Assembly (NCBI GenBank): GCA_022548915.1
Contig: JAKZES010000057.1
Coordinates: 1 to 34,472, forward strand
Origin: Verrucomicrobiaceae bacterium E54
GTDB lineage: Bacteria; Verrucomicrobiota; Verrucomicrobiia; Verrucomicrobiales; Akkermansiaceae
Direction: 5' to 3'
DNA length: 34,472 nucleotides
The translations under genes and the position numbers were made by a program. The notes below the pieces were generated by a model. It was given only the letters and a program-made list of their open reading frames with translations. It did no database searches and was not told the DNA's origin. Positions 16,901-25,500 of this stretch are shown here, one piece after another (positions within the stretch are counted from its first letter, which is position 1; every line of letters starts with the position of its first letter).

Positions 16901-19171
16901 GCTGTCGACGAAGCGGCCCTCGAAGATCTCGGACGAGGCGATGTCGATCGTGAGGTCATGACCCCTGAGGTCGATGTCCATCGTGCCGCTCAGCGAGTCG
17001 AGTGTCAGGTCGCCTCCCAGTTCGACTTCACCGGAGCCGGAAAGGAGAGCTGCGGATGCTCCGCCACTCTGAAGGAGCCGCACCCGCGCGCCGGTCGAGG
17101 TGGAGACCAGCAGGATATTGTTGAAGCTTGGTAGCAGCGTGACCGTGGCGAGGGCGTTGTTGCTGGCGTTGATGGCGACCGTTCCAGAGGTGGGGTTGAC
17201 GCCCGAAGGCCCCTCCAATTGCCACGTGGCCGAGGTCGAGTTGAGCACGAAGCCTGCCGTGCCGCCGGACTCGACCAGCACTTCATTGGGGATCGCCATG
17301 TCGCCGAGCGAGTTGGTGCGGAAACTGGTGCTGGCGTCGCCCCCGACCACCGCACGCACCGGGGGCTCATCCTGGAGGCGGTCGATATGACCGTTGAAGG
17401 TCCAGCTTTGATTGCGAATCTCCACGGTGCATTCCCCGCCATTGGCGAGCCCCCGGGGATTGAGCACCCCGCTGAAGGTGTGACTTTGCCCATCTCCGAG
17501 AAGCGCAAGGTCCAGGGGACCGAGGGTGGAGAAGGTTCCCGCTCCGATGAGGGTGTTCGCGGTGAGGTTGGCGTGTTGGATGCTGACGGTTCCCGGTTGC
17601 CGGATGTCGAGTGTGTTGGGGGCGCTCGAGTGGTATTCCAGCCCTCCGACGATGCCGCTCTCGACAACGAACGAGCCGGTGAAATCGTACGAGCCTGACG
17701 AGAACATCTGAATGTCGGGGAAGCTGGCGTCATTGATCGAGGTCGTATCCGCAAAAAGAAGATCTCCCTGCCCGGTGACGTCCAGGCTGTAACTCTTCCC
17801 GTAATTCCCCGGGACCGGATCCCCCAGCAGTCGCAACTCACCCCCGTCCAGGTCGATCGGTCCGGAGCCCGAGATATCGTAGAAGGTCTGCTGGGTGCCC
17901 CCGAGTTCGACCCGTCCGGTGGACTGAATGATCAGGGAGCCCAGTGGATCGGTGGCGTCGAAGAGGTTGTTGCTGTTGAAGCCCAGCGTCCCGTCATTGA
18001 CGCGAATCTCGCCGGTGTAGGAGTCCGCGTCATCCAGCACCAGCTTGCCATCGCCCAGCTTTGTGAGATCGGCGTTGGCGCCTCCCAGCAATCGCCCGAA
18101 AAAGAACGCGGTCTCGCCGTTGGGAACCGAGTAGTTCAGGTCGTTCTGGTTCAATTCGATGTCTCCCGATCCGATCAATTCGGTCGGACCCGCCGCCACC
18201 AGATTCAGTGTCGGGGTCTGGACGTCGATCACCGCGCCGGGATTGACCGTCACGCTGGCATTCGAGCCGAGCGTGTTCTGGACGATCAGGCTTCCTTCCT
18301 GCGCCCAGTAATCGGTACCCTCGGTGATCTGTGCGCCGGTCAGGGTCAGCGAGCCGCTGCCCTGCTTGATCAGCCGTCCGCCGGTGCCCTCGATCACACC
18401 GTTGTAGGTGCGGTTGGAAATGTCGCCGGCGGTCAACTCGCCGCCGCCGAGATCGAGTTGGCCGCCGCCACCCAGCCACAACGCGGTCGTGTTGAAGCCG
18501 TTGAGGTCGAAGCGGCCGCTGGTGCCGATGTTGAGGCTGCTGCCCGGGGAGAAGGCGTTGTCGGCACTGACCCGCAGGATACCTCCGTTGACCGTGGTCG
18601 CGCCGGACCACGAGTTGCCATCATTGTAGAGGGTCAGGGTCCCGAGTCCGGACTTGGTCAGGTTGCCGGTGCCACGCAGTTCCGAGTAGAAGAGAATCGA
18701 CTCCAGGGTGTCCGTGACCGCACTGAGGGTGTTGCCTCCCAGATTCACCCAGCGGACGGTGCCGGGCGTGCCGATGCGAAGCGCGCCGGCATCGGCGTGC
18801 CAGAGTTGCGTCGCTGTGAGAAAAATGTCGGTATCGATTTCCTGGGTGCTGCCGTCGAGGTTGGTGATGCCGCCCGGCCCCAGGTCGAACTGGATGCCGG
18901 CTCCCGAGGCCTCGGTGATGCTGAAGGGGAAGGCGCCGGAGGCGAAGGTGATGCTGTTCAGGTCGAAATTGCCGTTGAGCCTGGGGCTGGTGTTGACGCT
19001 GCCGGCGAGAACGATGTCGGCGGTGCCGTCGTCGGGCGGCGCGTTGTTGCCGAGCCAGTTGATAGGCTCGAGCAGGAGGTCGTTGGGGCCGTTGCCGTCC
19101 CAGGTGAAGGTGGCGGCGAGAAGAGGACCGGGAAGGATGCTGGCGAAGATGAGGAGGGCAGGAAGGCGCAT
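13982..19171 (-). CDS. Giant secreted protein with autotransporter-associated beta-strand repeats (1729 aa)
   Basis: A signal peptide (MRLPALLIFASILPGPLLA, cleaved before ATFTWDG) selects ATG 19171; ATG 19219 would add 16 residues ahead of it. The mature N-terminus ATFTWDGNGPND, followed by WLGNNAPPDDGTADIVLAG, is the usual start of this group. Passenger repeats of the autotransporter-associated type follow, such as LTKSGLGTLTLYNDG and LTKLGDGKLVLDDADSYTG. A long beta-helical middle (about residues 350-1450) is rich in Gly, Ser, Thr, Asn and Asp. The C-terminus has DPYDAWTAFWGL, DPNGDGVSNLEHFAFD (a calcium-type loop) and a final beta domain. I see neither a beta-barrel translocator nor a PEP-CTERM tail. 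The role is probably cell-surface or extracellular, in adhesion or polysaccharide binding. Confidence 0.85.
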   Translation of the reverse strand: MRLPALLIFASILPGPLLAATFTWDGNGPNDLLLEPINWLGNNAPPDDGTADIVLAGSVNTSPRLNGNFDLNSITFASGAFPFSITEASGAGIQFDLGPGGITNLDGSTQEIDTDIFLTATQLWHADAGALRIGTPGTVRWVNLGGNTLSAVTDTLESILFYSELRGTGNLTKSGLGTLTLYNDGNSWSGATTVNGGILRVSADNAFSPGSSLNIGTSGRFDLNGFNTTALWLGGGGQLDLGGGELTAGDISNRTYNGVIEGTGGRLIKQGSGSLTLTGAQITEGTDYWAQEGSLIVQNTLGSNASVTVNPGAVIDVQTPTLNLVAAGPTELIGSGDIELNQNDLNYSVPNGETAFFFGRLLGGANADLTKLGDGKLVLDDADSYTGEIRVNDGTLGFNSNNLFDATDPLGSLIIQSTGRVELGGTQQTFYDISGSGPIDLDGGELRLLGDPVPGNYGKSYSLDVTGQGDLLFADTTSINDASFPDIQMFSSGSYDFTGSFVVESGIVGGLEYHSSAPNTLDIRQPGTVSIQHANLTANTLIGAGTFSTLGPLDLALLGDGQSHTFSGVLNPRGLANGGECTVEIRNQSWTFNGHIDRLQDEPPVRAVVGGDASTSFRTNSLGDMAIPNEVLVESGGTAGFVLNSTSATWQLEGPSGVNPTSGTVAINASNNALATVTLLPSFNNILLVSTSTGARVRLLQSGGASAALLSGSGEVELGGDLTLDSLSGTMDIDLRGHDLTIDIASSEIFEGRFVDSVGGGRIYVRGAGDLELRGMSTFDGLLDIGVFAGTAGKVTANTNEALSDNASLDISNGEFDLLDHALTILNLRSSGPGVFRGSTGSSLTVDEIYFNGAFAGDLDLVVDPSSSSFSFDQRLWDASGQLGSLTSTTTNLSVARADIDVMRSIDLEWSPLGGGGDRPFEIVDSTLRSTGADFSFRAQETDGWTGSSQLEISGSTLEGGLIGITSDAPVSIVDSVLRPVDNGHLGTPRLSIGDRTSIDISGSTLGNSALADVDISMRAFDLAITGSSLDAGGSLTLLNNDGSTGNAVISGSTVTAGAFKGGDRPSHTFDWRFSSLSALESEVAGIWTIEASDLDFGTLTANPGATADFRSGSISLSNDLRLGFGEFLGTGLTLTGLHALNVGGTLTLGRFASLTLDGGDLGVGDMTIDGEFDWIDGDLTVGGAFNLGSSSFLGTDLMLGNRQDLIVNGGFTTNYGSSLVMDGGSIRTTGLGNSFGNFGTFSLLRGPVRTEAFTNGAGATAFIGSLLTVENQAFQSTSAWNSGTLEMTGPGAILQLQGGGRLSNDGLISGTGVIDGGLVNDNVFSPGRIRADLGESLRITGDLDNSGTVELVGGSVEVQGTMTNTGEVSGRGLLAGNRAATTAIDNQGTMTFSGGTSDVYGNVSNSTGGTIISTGGGVVTFHDDFAHNGDEMRTSAGSSAVFLGDVTGTGTFNGTGTVYFEGTFNPGTSPGLVTATVDLIMGPSLVSTFEIGGYGQGTEYDFLDSDGDLTLDGMFHVLLYGGFTPTAGDSFDLFDAPSITGSFDEVTASELPEGLEWDFSQLESDGIVAVQSTVTDPYDAWTAFWGLHGADALRSADPNGDGVSNLEHFAFDTNPNTGGTDGRCRVEIALDGADRHLTYTIPVRVGAIFDASPSATIDGIAYALTGDDDLVGVDLTVVERSPLAAGLPALRDIDGDTFPDWEYRSFRLADPVSVRSRGFMQVSVTEAP

Positions 19172-19263
19172 GATAAAAGCCCAGATACCGACAAAATAAC
19201 GACGCGATGGCAAGTTCAACAGTTCAACTGCCCAACCACTTTGTCACAAGCCCCCGACAAGAA

Positions 19264-19285
19264 CGCCGCACTCGAAGGTGCGGCG
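19264..19285 (-). terminator. Probable terminator of transketolase
   Basis: The 8-bp perfect stem CGCCGCAC/GTGCGGCG (19264-19271 with 19278-19285), with a 6-nt loop, lies 28 nt past the tkt stop on the minus strand and is followed there by TTCTTGT. The T-run is short, so the call is moderate. Confidence 0.55.
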
Positions 19286-19312
19286 CTCCGAAGGGGACTG
19301 CTGGAGGGTAAC

Positions 19313-21289
19313 CTACTTCGCCGCCGCGACGATCGACTCGGCGCTGATGCCGAGTTCCTTCATCGCGGTGCCGCCGGGGGCGCTGAGGCCGAAGCGGTCG
19401 ATGCCGATCACCTTGCCCTCGCTGCCGACGTATTTCCACCACAGGCCGGTGACGCCGGCCTCGATGGCGATGCGCTTGGTGCAGCTTTTCGGCAGGATGC
19501 TTTCCCGGTAGTCGTCGCTTTGGCGGTCGAAGCGCTCGAAACACGGCATCGAGACCACGCGCACGCCGTCGCCGAGCTCCTCGGCGGCCTTCAGCGCGTG
19601 CTGCACTTCCGATCCGCTGGCCAGCAGAAGAGTGGTCAGCTCGCCCTTTTCCTTGCGGACGATGTAGCCGCCGCGGATCACGCCCTCGCGGCGCTCGCCG
19701 TGCGAAAGCCCGGTCATCGCCGGCACGCCCTGACGGGTCAGCGCCAGCAGGGTGGGGCCGTCGGTGCGCAGCATCGCCGCGGCGAAGGCGCCGGCGGTTT
19801 CCTCGGCGTCGGCCGGGCGGATCACGTCGAGGTTGGGGATCACGCGCAGGCCGCTGACGGTTTCCACCGGCTGGTGGGTCGGGCCGTCCTCACCGACGCC
19901 CACCGAATCGTGGGTGAAGATGTAGGTGACGGGCAGCTTGGCCAGCGCAGCGAGGCGGATCGAGCCGCGCATGTAGTCGGCGAAGACCATGAAGGTCGCC
20001 CCCGAGGCGCGGAAGATGCCGTCGTAGGCGATGCCGTTGCAGATCGCGCCCATGCCGTGCTCGCGGATGCCGAACCAGACGTTGCGGCCGTCCGGGTTGT
20101 CGGCACCGAAGTCGCCGGCGTCCTTGATATAGTTCTTGGTCGATCCGAAGAGGTCGGCCGAACCGGTGAGAAGCTGGGGCACGAGCTTGGCGACGCTCTG
20201 GATCACGACACCGCCCGAGGCGCGGGTGGCGCCGCCTTCGCCGTCGTCGAAGGCCGGGATGCGGTCGAGCAGGTCGCTGGGGATTTCACCGCGCACGCCG
20301 GCGCGCAGTTCGGTCGCCAGCTCCGGATTGGCCTGGGCCCAGGCCTCGTAGGTGCTCTGCCACTGGAGAAATTCGCTTTTCCCCTGCTCGGCGACCTCGG
20401 CGAAGTGCTTCTTCACCTCGTCCGAGACGTAGAAGGTTTCCTCCGGCAGCCCGAGTCCCTTGCGGGCGGATTCGGCGAACTTGGCCCCGCCCTCGCCGTG
20501 ACCGGCGGCGGTGCCCGCCACTTCCGGGATGCCCTTGCCGATGAGCGTTTTGGCGATGATCACCTTCGGCTTGCCGTTGTCGTCGGCCTTGGCCTTCTCC
20601 AGCGCGGCGGCGAAGGCCTCCATGTCGTGACCGTCGATGGTCACGGCATCCCAGCCCTGCGAGCGGAAGTAGCCTTCGGCGTCCCCGCTCTGGGTCACCT
20701 CGGCCATCGCGTCGAGGGTGACGTCGTTCGAGTCGTAGATGAGGATCAGGTTGTCGAGTCCGGTGTGGCCGGCGAAGGCGATGGATTCCCGCGCCACGCC
20801 TTCCTGCAGGCATCCGTCGCCGTGCAGGACGATCACGTGGTGGTCGAAGATCGTGTGCTCGTCGGTGTTGAACTTGGCCGCGGCGCGCTTGCCGGAGAGG
20901 GCGTAGCCGACGCCGTTGCCGATGCCCTGGCCAAGCGGGCCGGTGGTCGCCTCGACCCCGGCGGTGTCGCCGAACTCCGGGTGGCCGGGGGTTTCCGAGC
21001 CGAGCTGGCGGAAGTTCTTCACCTCGTCGAGCGACAGGTGGTAGCCGGCCATGTGGAGCCAGCTGTAGAGGAACATCGAGCCGTGACCGGCGGAGAGGAT
21101 GAAGCGGTCGCGATTGAGCCATTTGGGAGCCTCGGGATTGAAGCGCAGGCCACCACCTCCGTAGAGCACCGCGCCGATATCGGCGCAACCGAGCGGCAGG
21201 CCGAGGTGGCCGGAGGAGCAGGCGTGGATGGCGTCGATGGCGAGCCCACGGGCCTGGGCGGCGGCTTGGGAGAGGATCTCTTGATTCAT
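19313..21289 (-). CDS. tkt: Transketolase (658 aa)
   Basis: This thiamine-diphosphate enzyme transfers two-carbon units in the non-oxidative pentose phosphate pathway. Conserved parts are [18 protein letters not shown] near the N-terminus, [20 protein letters not shown], the TPP motif beginning GDGCLQEG and ending near YDSNDV, the pyrimidine-domain stretch [14 protein letters not shown], and [17 protein letters not shown]. The length fits the family. The start is ATG 21289, where homology begins; the frame is open further upstream without similarity. The upstream leader reads CTTTTCCT with no ribosome binding site. It is transcribed away from the tRNA-Glu gene. Confidence 0.95.
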   Translation of the reverse strand: MNQEILSQAAAQARGLAIDAIHACSSGHLGLPLGCADIGAVLYGGGGLRFNPEAPKWLNRDRFILSAGHGSMFLYSWLHMAGYHLSLDEVKNFRQLGSETPGHPEFGDTAGVEATTGPLGQGIGNGVGYALSGKRAAAKFNTDEHTIFDHHVIVLHGDGCLQEGVARESIAFAGHTGLDNLILIYDSNDVTLDAMAEVTQSGDAEGYFRSQGWDAVTIDGHDMEAFAAALEKAKADDNGKPKVIIAKTLIGKGIPEVAGTAAGHGEGGAKFAESARKGLGLPEETFYVSDEVKKHFAEVAEQGKSEFLQWQSTYEAWAQANPELATELRAGVRGEIPSDLLDRIPAFDDGEGGATRASGGVVIQSVAKLVPQLLTGSADLFGSTKNYIKDAGDFGADNPDGRNVWFGIREHGMGAICNGIAYDGIFRASGATFMVFADYMRGSIRLAALAKLPVTYIFTHDSVGVGEDGPTHQPVETVSGLRVIPNLDVIRPADAEETAGAFAAAMLRTDGPTLLALTRQGVPAMTGLSHGERREGVIRGGYIVRKEKGELTTLLLASGSEVQHALKAAEELGDGVRVVSMPCFERFDRQSDDYRESILPKSCTKRIAIEAGVTGLWWKYVGSEGKVIGIDRFGLSAPGGTAMKELGISAESIVAAAK

Positions 21290-21386
21290 AGGAAAAGACG
21301 GAAATTTGTCCGACAGGCCGGGCAGGGTAGGGGACGCGCACCCGCTGGCAAGCCGCAGTTCCCCGAATGGCGGGGGATTTTCAAAA

Positions 21387-21401
21387 AACAAGGGATTTTG
21401 T
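21387..21401 (+). repeat. Direct repeat copy 1, AACAAGGGATTTTGT
   Basis: The same 15 bases recur at 21738-21752, so the two copies flank tRNA-Glu at about 350 bp spacing. This copy is followed by CCTTGT and so can also fold with its own ACAAGG as a 6-bp hairpin. Confidence 0.6.
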
Positions 21402-21403
21402 CC

Positions 21404-21431
21404 TTGTCAGGCACCGGGCCATTTCTATCTT
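21404..21431 (+). promoter_or_regulatory. Probable sigma-70 promoter of tRNA-Glu
   Basis: TTGTCA (21404-21409), a 16-nt spacer, then TATCTT (21426-21431). Transcription would start near 21438, leaving a leader of about 34 nt that contains two small palindromes. The -35 matches the consensus at 5 of 6 positions and the -10 at 4 of 6. Confidence 0.5.
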
Positions 21432-21442
21432 TCGCGCCCGCG

Positions 21443-21471
21443 CCTGCCTCGGCAGGTGTCACGAGTGACAC
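21443..21471. repeat. Two adjoining palindromes in the tRNA-Glu leader
   Basis: CCTGCC-TC-GGCAGG (21443-21456) adjoins GTGTCAC-GA-GTGACAC (21456-21471); the second ends on the base just before the mature tRNA 5' end. Both are perfect apart from the two-base centres. They may shape RNase P processing of the leader or bind a regulator. Confidence 0.55.
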
Positions 21472-21546
21472 GTCCCGTTCGTCTAGTGGTTAGGACTCCG
21501 GATTTTCATTCCGGCAACAGGGGTTCGACTCCCCTACGGGATGCCA
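21472..21546 (+). tRNA. tRNA-Glu (anticodon UUC)
   Basis: The cloverleaf is complete. The acceptor stem is 21472-21478 with 21536-21542, with a terminal G-U pair. The anticodon stem CCGGA/TCCGG (21498-21502 with 21510-21514) carries the loop TTTTCAT, giving anticodon TTC at 21505-21507. The T-arm reads AGGGGTTCGACTCCCCT. The discriminator base is G, and the CCA end is encoded (21544-21546). The TCGTCTAGTGGTTAGGAC D-arm is typical of tRNA-Glu. Confidence 0.96.
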
Positions 21547-21737
21547 CTCGCTCGTTGTCCCGAACTTGGGAGGGCCCGCAGTAGTTCCTCGGGCGGCCCG
21601 GATTCCCCTGAAACCAAAGGGATTCAGCCCGCCGAACTCTGGCCTGTTCACAAAGACTCTCCGGAGCGGACTCTCCAGCAGCCAGAATTGGCCCTCTTCC
21701 GCCTCTCTGGCCTCTCCGTTAGAAAGCCGAGTTACTG

Positions 21738-21752
21738 AACAAGGGATTTTGT
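21738..21752 (+). repeat. Direct repeat copy 2, AACAAGGGATTTTGT
   Basis: This is identical to 21387-21401. Here the flanking bases make GAACAA (21737-21742) and TTGTTC (21749-21754) pair as a hairpin. The 250-bp gap between the tRNA and the membrane-protein gene (21547-21796) holds this repeat and a further AAGGGATT at 21617-21624; I see no gene in it. Confidence 0.6.
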
Positions 21753-21796
21753 TCGGTGCCCGGATGCATCCCGATCCTGAGTGGCCACTGACGATG

Positions 21797-22414
21797 CTAC
21801 TCCTGCGGATCCTCACCCATGCCCCCGAACATGCGCTCGCCAGAGGACTTTGCCGGCTTGGATTCACGGAGAATCTGCACGAAGCAAATCAAGGCCAGCA
21901 GGCCCTCGATCGTGTAGACCACCTTCCATACGGGGCTGCCGAATTCCCTCAGGGCACCGACCACAAAATACAGGCACAAACCCACCCCCATGATGCACAT
22001 GAACACGAGAGCGATGAGGAATGAACTGGTCTTGCCCCATAGCTGCCTGTTGGCTTCACTGCTTTCCCAGAGTATGACGCGAGGTCCACATTCGTCGGAA
22101 ATGGCACCCTCGACAGAACGAAGGTGCCGGGCGTGAAACGCCATGTTGCTGTGCAGCAGGAACCATCCGAAGAGCAGGAAAACTCCAATCTGGCTGAGAA
22201 GAATCAGGACATTCATCCGGATGGAGGGATCATTGAAGACGTTCTCCGACCAGTAAACGCCGGCAAAGCCCGCAAGGATGGTCATGATCGCCGCGACGAG
22301 CTGGCCCTGTGTGCGCTGAAGCAGCATGATCTCCTCGCGCATCTGCGCCTTTTCCTGCAGAAGCGCATCGAGTGTGCGTCGATCTTCCATGACGAGGGAT
22401 TTGAACGACCGCAT
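21797..22414 (-). CDS. Membrane protein of unknown function, four helices (205 aa)
   Basis: I do not recognise the family. From ATG 22414 the protein starts with a charged helical segment of about 35 residues that could form a coiled coil (MEDRRTLDALLQEKAQMREE). Four hydrophobic segments follow: VAAIMTILAGFAGVYW, NVLILLSQIGVFLLFGWFLL, FLIALVFMCIMGVGLCLYFVV and VVYTIEGLLALICFVQIL. A loop of about 45 polar residues separates helices 2 and 3. The C-terminal tail is short and polar. The frame is open upstream to 22534, but those codons look like promoter-region noise. It diverges from the giant gene at 22573 across 158 bp. Confidence 0.7.
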   Translation of the reverse strand: MRSFKSLVMEDRRTLDALLQEKAQMREEIMLLQRTQGQLVAAIMTILAGFAGVYWSENVFNDPSIRMNVLILLSQIGVFLLFGWFLLHSNMAFHARHLRSVEGAISDECGPRVILWESSEANRQLWGKTSSFLIALVFMCIMGVGLCLYFVVGALREFGSPVWKVVYTIEGLLALICFVQILRESKPAKSSGERMFGGMGEDPQE

Positions 22415-22572
22415 CTCAGCAAGTAGCGCGGCCCGATGCGAGCGAAAGCTGAGCGAAACTCGTAGCGGCAAGCGCCAGCTGACTAGCCCTCCAGAAGAAC
22501 CCCTCTGGAAAGCTGGGCAAACGAAGCCTTCCAAACCCGGGCCGAATCACCTACCGTCGCTCCGATCAGGTC

Positions 22573-25500
22573 ATGTGGAGGTCCCACGTCCGACCCCGGT
22601 GCCCTCAATGGAGGCCGGTAGTTGTTGCCTTCGCGGCGTTCCTAAGCGCCGCGCAGGGGGCGGATTACATTTCACCGGGCACGGGGGTGCAGTGGTCAAT
22701 GGATGACCTGGTGGCAAACTCAGATGGGGTGGTGACGGGGGCTGCCGGAGCCTATGCGGTCCACGATGACGTGTGGATCGAGGTAGGAGACACGCTGACT
22801 GTTTCTGCCGGGGATACCCTGTCCTTTGCCGATGGGGTGGTCGGGTCCGGGGATTGGCCCAGTCTCCACATCAGGGGCATGCTTGTAACGATGGGCGAAC
22901 AGGCGGCACCAATCACGTTTACCTCGGGCCCACTTCGGGGAGAAACCACGGACTTCGACCGGTTGCTCCAATTCCAGGATGTTTCCCAAACAGTGAACCT
23001 CAATTGGGTGGTTTTTGAAAATGCGAACTGGGGAGTCGGAATCTTCTGCTCCACCAACATTTTGATGAATAACTGTCGGGTGAGAAGTTGTGCCCGAGGA
23101 ATCTACTCGACCGAATCAGATCTCCGGTTGTCCCAATGCTGGATCGAGGATAACGGCGATGAAGACAAGGGAGGCAAGGTCGCGGGCGTATTCTTCTCAA
23201 ATGGGATCTTCACAGCAATCAATACCACATTTCAAAATAACAATTCATATTCAACCGACGGATACCCAATTAGTGGGGGCGGGATGTGTGCGGAAGACTC
23301 AGAAGTGGCCATCACATCTTGCGCTTTTTTGAATAATTCGGCTAGATGGGGCGGTGGATTTGCTGCATTGGGAGGAAGCGTGGAGATAACAGATACGGTT
23401 TTTTCTGAAAACACAACATATAGATTGGGTGACGATTGGTCACACGGGGGAGGAATTGGGTTGGATAACGCTACAGGAATAATTAATAGATGCTCTTTTT
23501 CTCAGAATTCCGGATGCGGTGGAGGGGCCGTAAATATGTGGGAGTGTCTGGAAGTTCGCCTTCTCGATTGTATTTTTAGCGGTAACAGTTGTCCAGAAAG
23601 TGAGATCCCCGATTCTTATGGAGGTGGAGTGGCAATTTCATCATCGAGCAATATAGTTATTGAAAACTCAAAATTTGATGGAAACAGGGCGCAATTCGGA
23701 GGATCTGTCTATACGGATGCATCTGCAGTAGTTTTGACAGAATGCAGATTAGAGAATAACTATAATCATGATGACCAAATAGTTCATGGTGGAGCTGATC
23801 TGCACTTTCAAAGCAATTCGACTGTGCGCGTAAATCGAAGCTCCATGGATTGGGTTTTATACTGGCACAGCGATGGGGTTTTTGAAAACAACCTTGTGGC
23901 TTATGAATTTGAATCTGTGTCAGGATCTCCGATCTTCCGTCACAACAAGGCACTATGGGTTGCGACAGGGCAAGACTCAACCCTTCTGGTCGCAAACAAC
24001 ATAATCGGCCAATACTTCTGGAGGCGGGATTCCTCGTCACCCGTCTTGCGCAACAATGTGTTCCCTGGCTCTTCGTCGATCATGAGGGGGCCGGACTGGT
24101 TTGCAATCATTGCTAACACGGCTGCCGAGGTGAATGCTCTCACAGGTTGTTCCGGCAACCTACAAGGCGATCTACAAATGGATGAATTCGGGCTCCTTCC
24201 GGGGTCGATCTGCATCGATGCGGGATCTGACGAAGGGGCGGGAGAGGACTATTACAGTGTCGCCCGGCCCATTGACGGAACCTTGGACGGCAATGCCCTG
24301 CCGGATATCGGTCCGTTCGAGTTTCATCCGATCAACATTCGCTTGTCCGGCGACCTAGCTTTCGCCGATACGATCGTCGGCTCGTCTCTTGAGGGAACGT
24401 TGACGATCACCAACGTGGGGACCTCCCCACTGGTGGTAAGCGGGCTGATCTGTCCGCCGGGTTTCAGCGGCGACTGGAGCGGAACGCTGCGCCCCGGGGA
24501 TAGTCAGGAGGTGGTGATCACCTTCTCGCCTGAATCCGCGCAGGAGTATGCCGGCACAATTGTCGTGGTTTCGGACAGTCCGATTCCGGCGAACAACCTT
24601 GATTGTTCCGGCACTGGGATTGCCCAGACCCGCGTTATCTCCCTTCAAGGGGACTTGGCCTTTGGAGATCTTGGGGCTGGGTCAGTTCTTGAGTCGAGTT
24701 TCACGATCTCCAACCTGGGGAATTCTCCGCTTGAAGTGACGAGCATCGCTTGTCCCGAGGGCTTCATTGCAGCGTGGTCGGGAACGGTTCCCGCGGGAGG
24801 AAGCCAACAAGTGATGGTGACGTTCGCTCCTGCCGAGGCGAAGCTTTATTCGGGGCTGATTGAAGTCGTTTCGGATGCGACGGGCGGCGATGCGACGATC
24901 GGGTGTTCGGGCAATGGAAGTGCACCGGATCGAATCCTGTCATTCCACCTGATGTCGGGATCTCCCGATTTCGGAGACGTCCCTGTCGGTAGCAGTGCGG
25001 AATGCACCTTCGAAATCCGTAACCAAGGGAGGGATCCCGTGGTGCTGCATGGAGTTACGGTGCCTCTGGATTTTGTGGCCGGTCTAGTGGGTGAGCCTGT
25101 TTTGCCGCTGACGATCGGTTCCGGTGAATCGATTGAGCTGTTGCTCCGTTTTGAGCCGCAGACGATCGGATTGCAGAATCAGGCCTTGGCTGCAGTGAGC
25201 GACGCCAGTGGAGGCGTGACGAGCGTGGGCTGTTCCGGCACCGGACTTGGGTCTTCGATCGTGCTGACCGGCGATCTGGCGTTTGGGGACGTGAGGATCG
25301 GGGAGTCCTCGGTCCGAACACTGAATATCGCGAACACCGGGAACTCGCCGCTGACAGTTACCGAAGTTCTTTGCCCGGATGGCTTTTCAGCGGTGTGGTC
25401 AGGAACGATTCCTCCTGGGACCAGCCAGGACGTGCCGATCACGTTTTCCCCCGTGACCAAGGGTGCGCATTTAGGAGACATTGTGGTGGTTGGTGATCAC

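Noticed and set aside
18458-21493. 1011-residue plus-strand frame spanning the repeat-protein start, transketolase and part of the tRNA
   Set aside because: It crosses two well-supported minus-strand genes and runs into tRNA-Glu; it is a by-product of GC-rich codon use.
21490-21867. 125-residue minus-strand frame ending in the tRNA
   Set aside because: Its C-terminus (HPVGESNPCCRNENPES) is the antisense of tRNA-Glu, a known source of false proteins.
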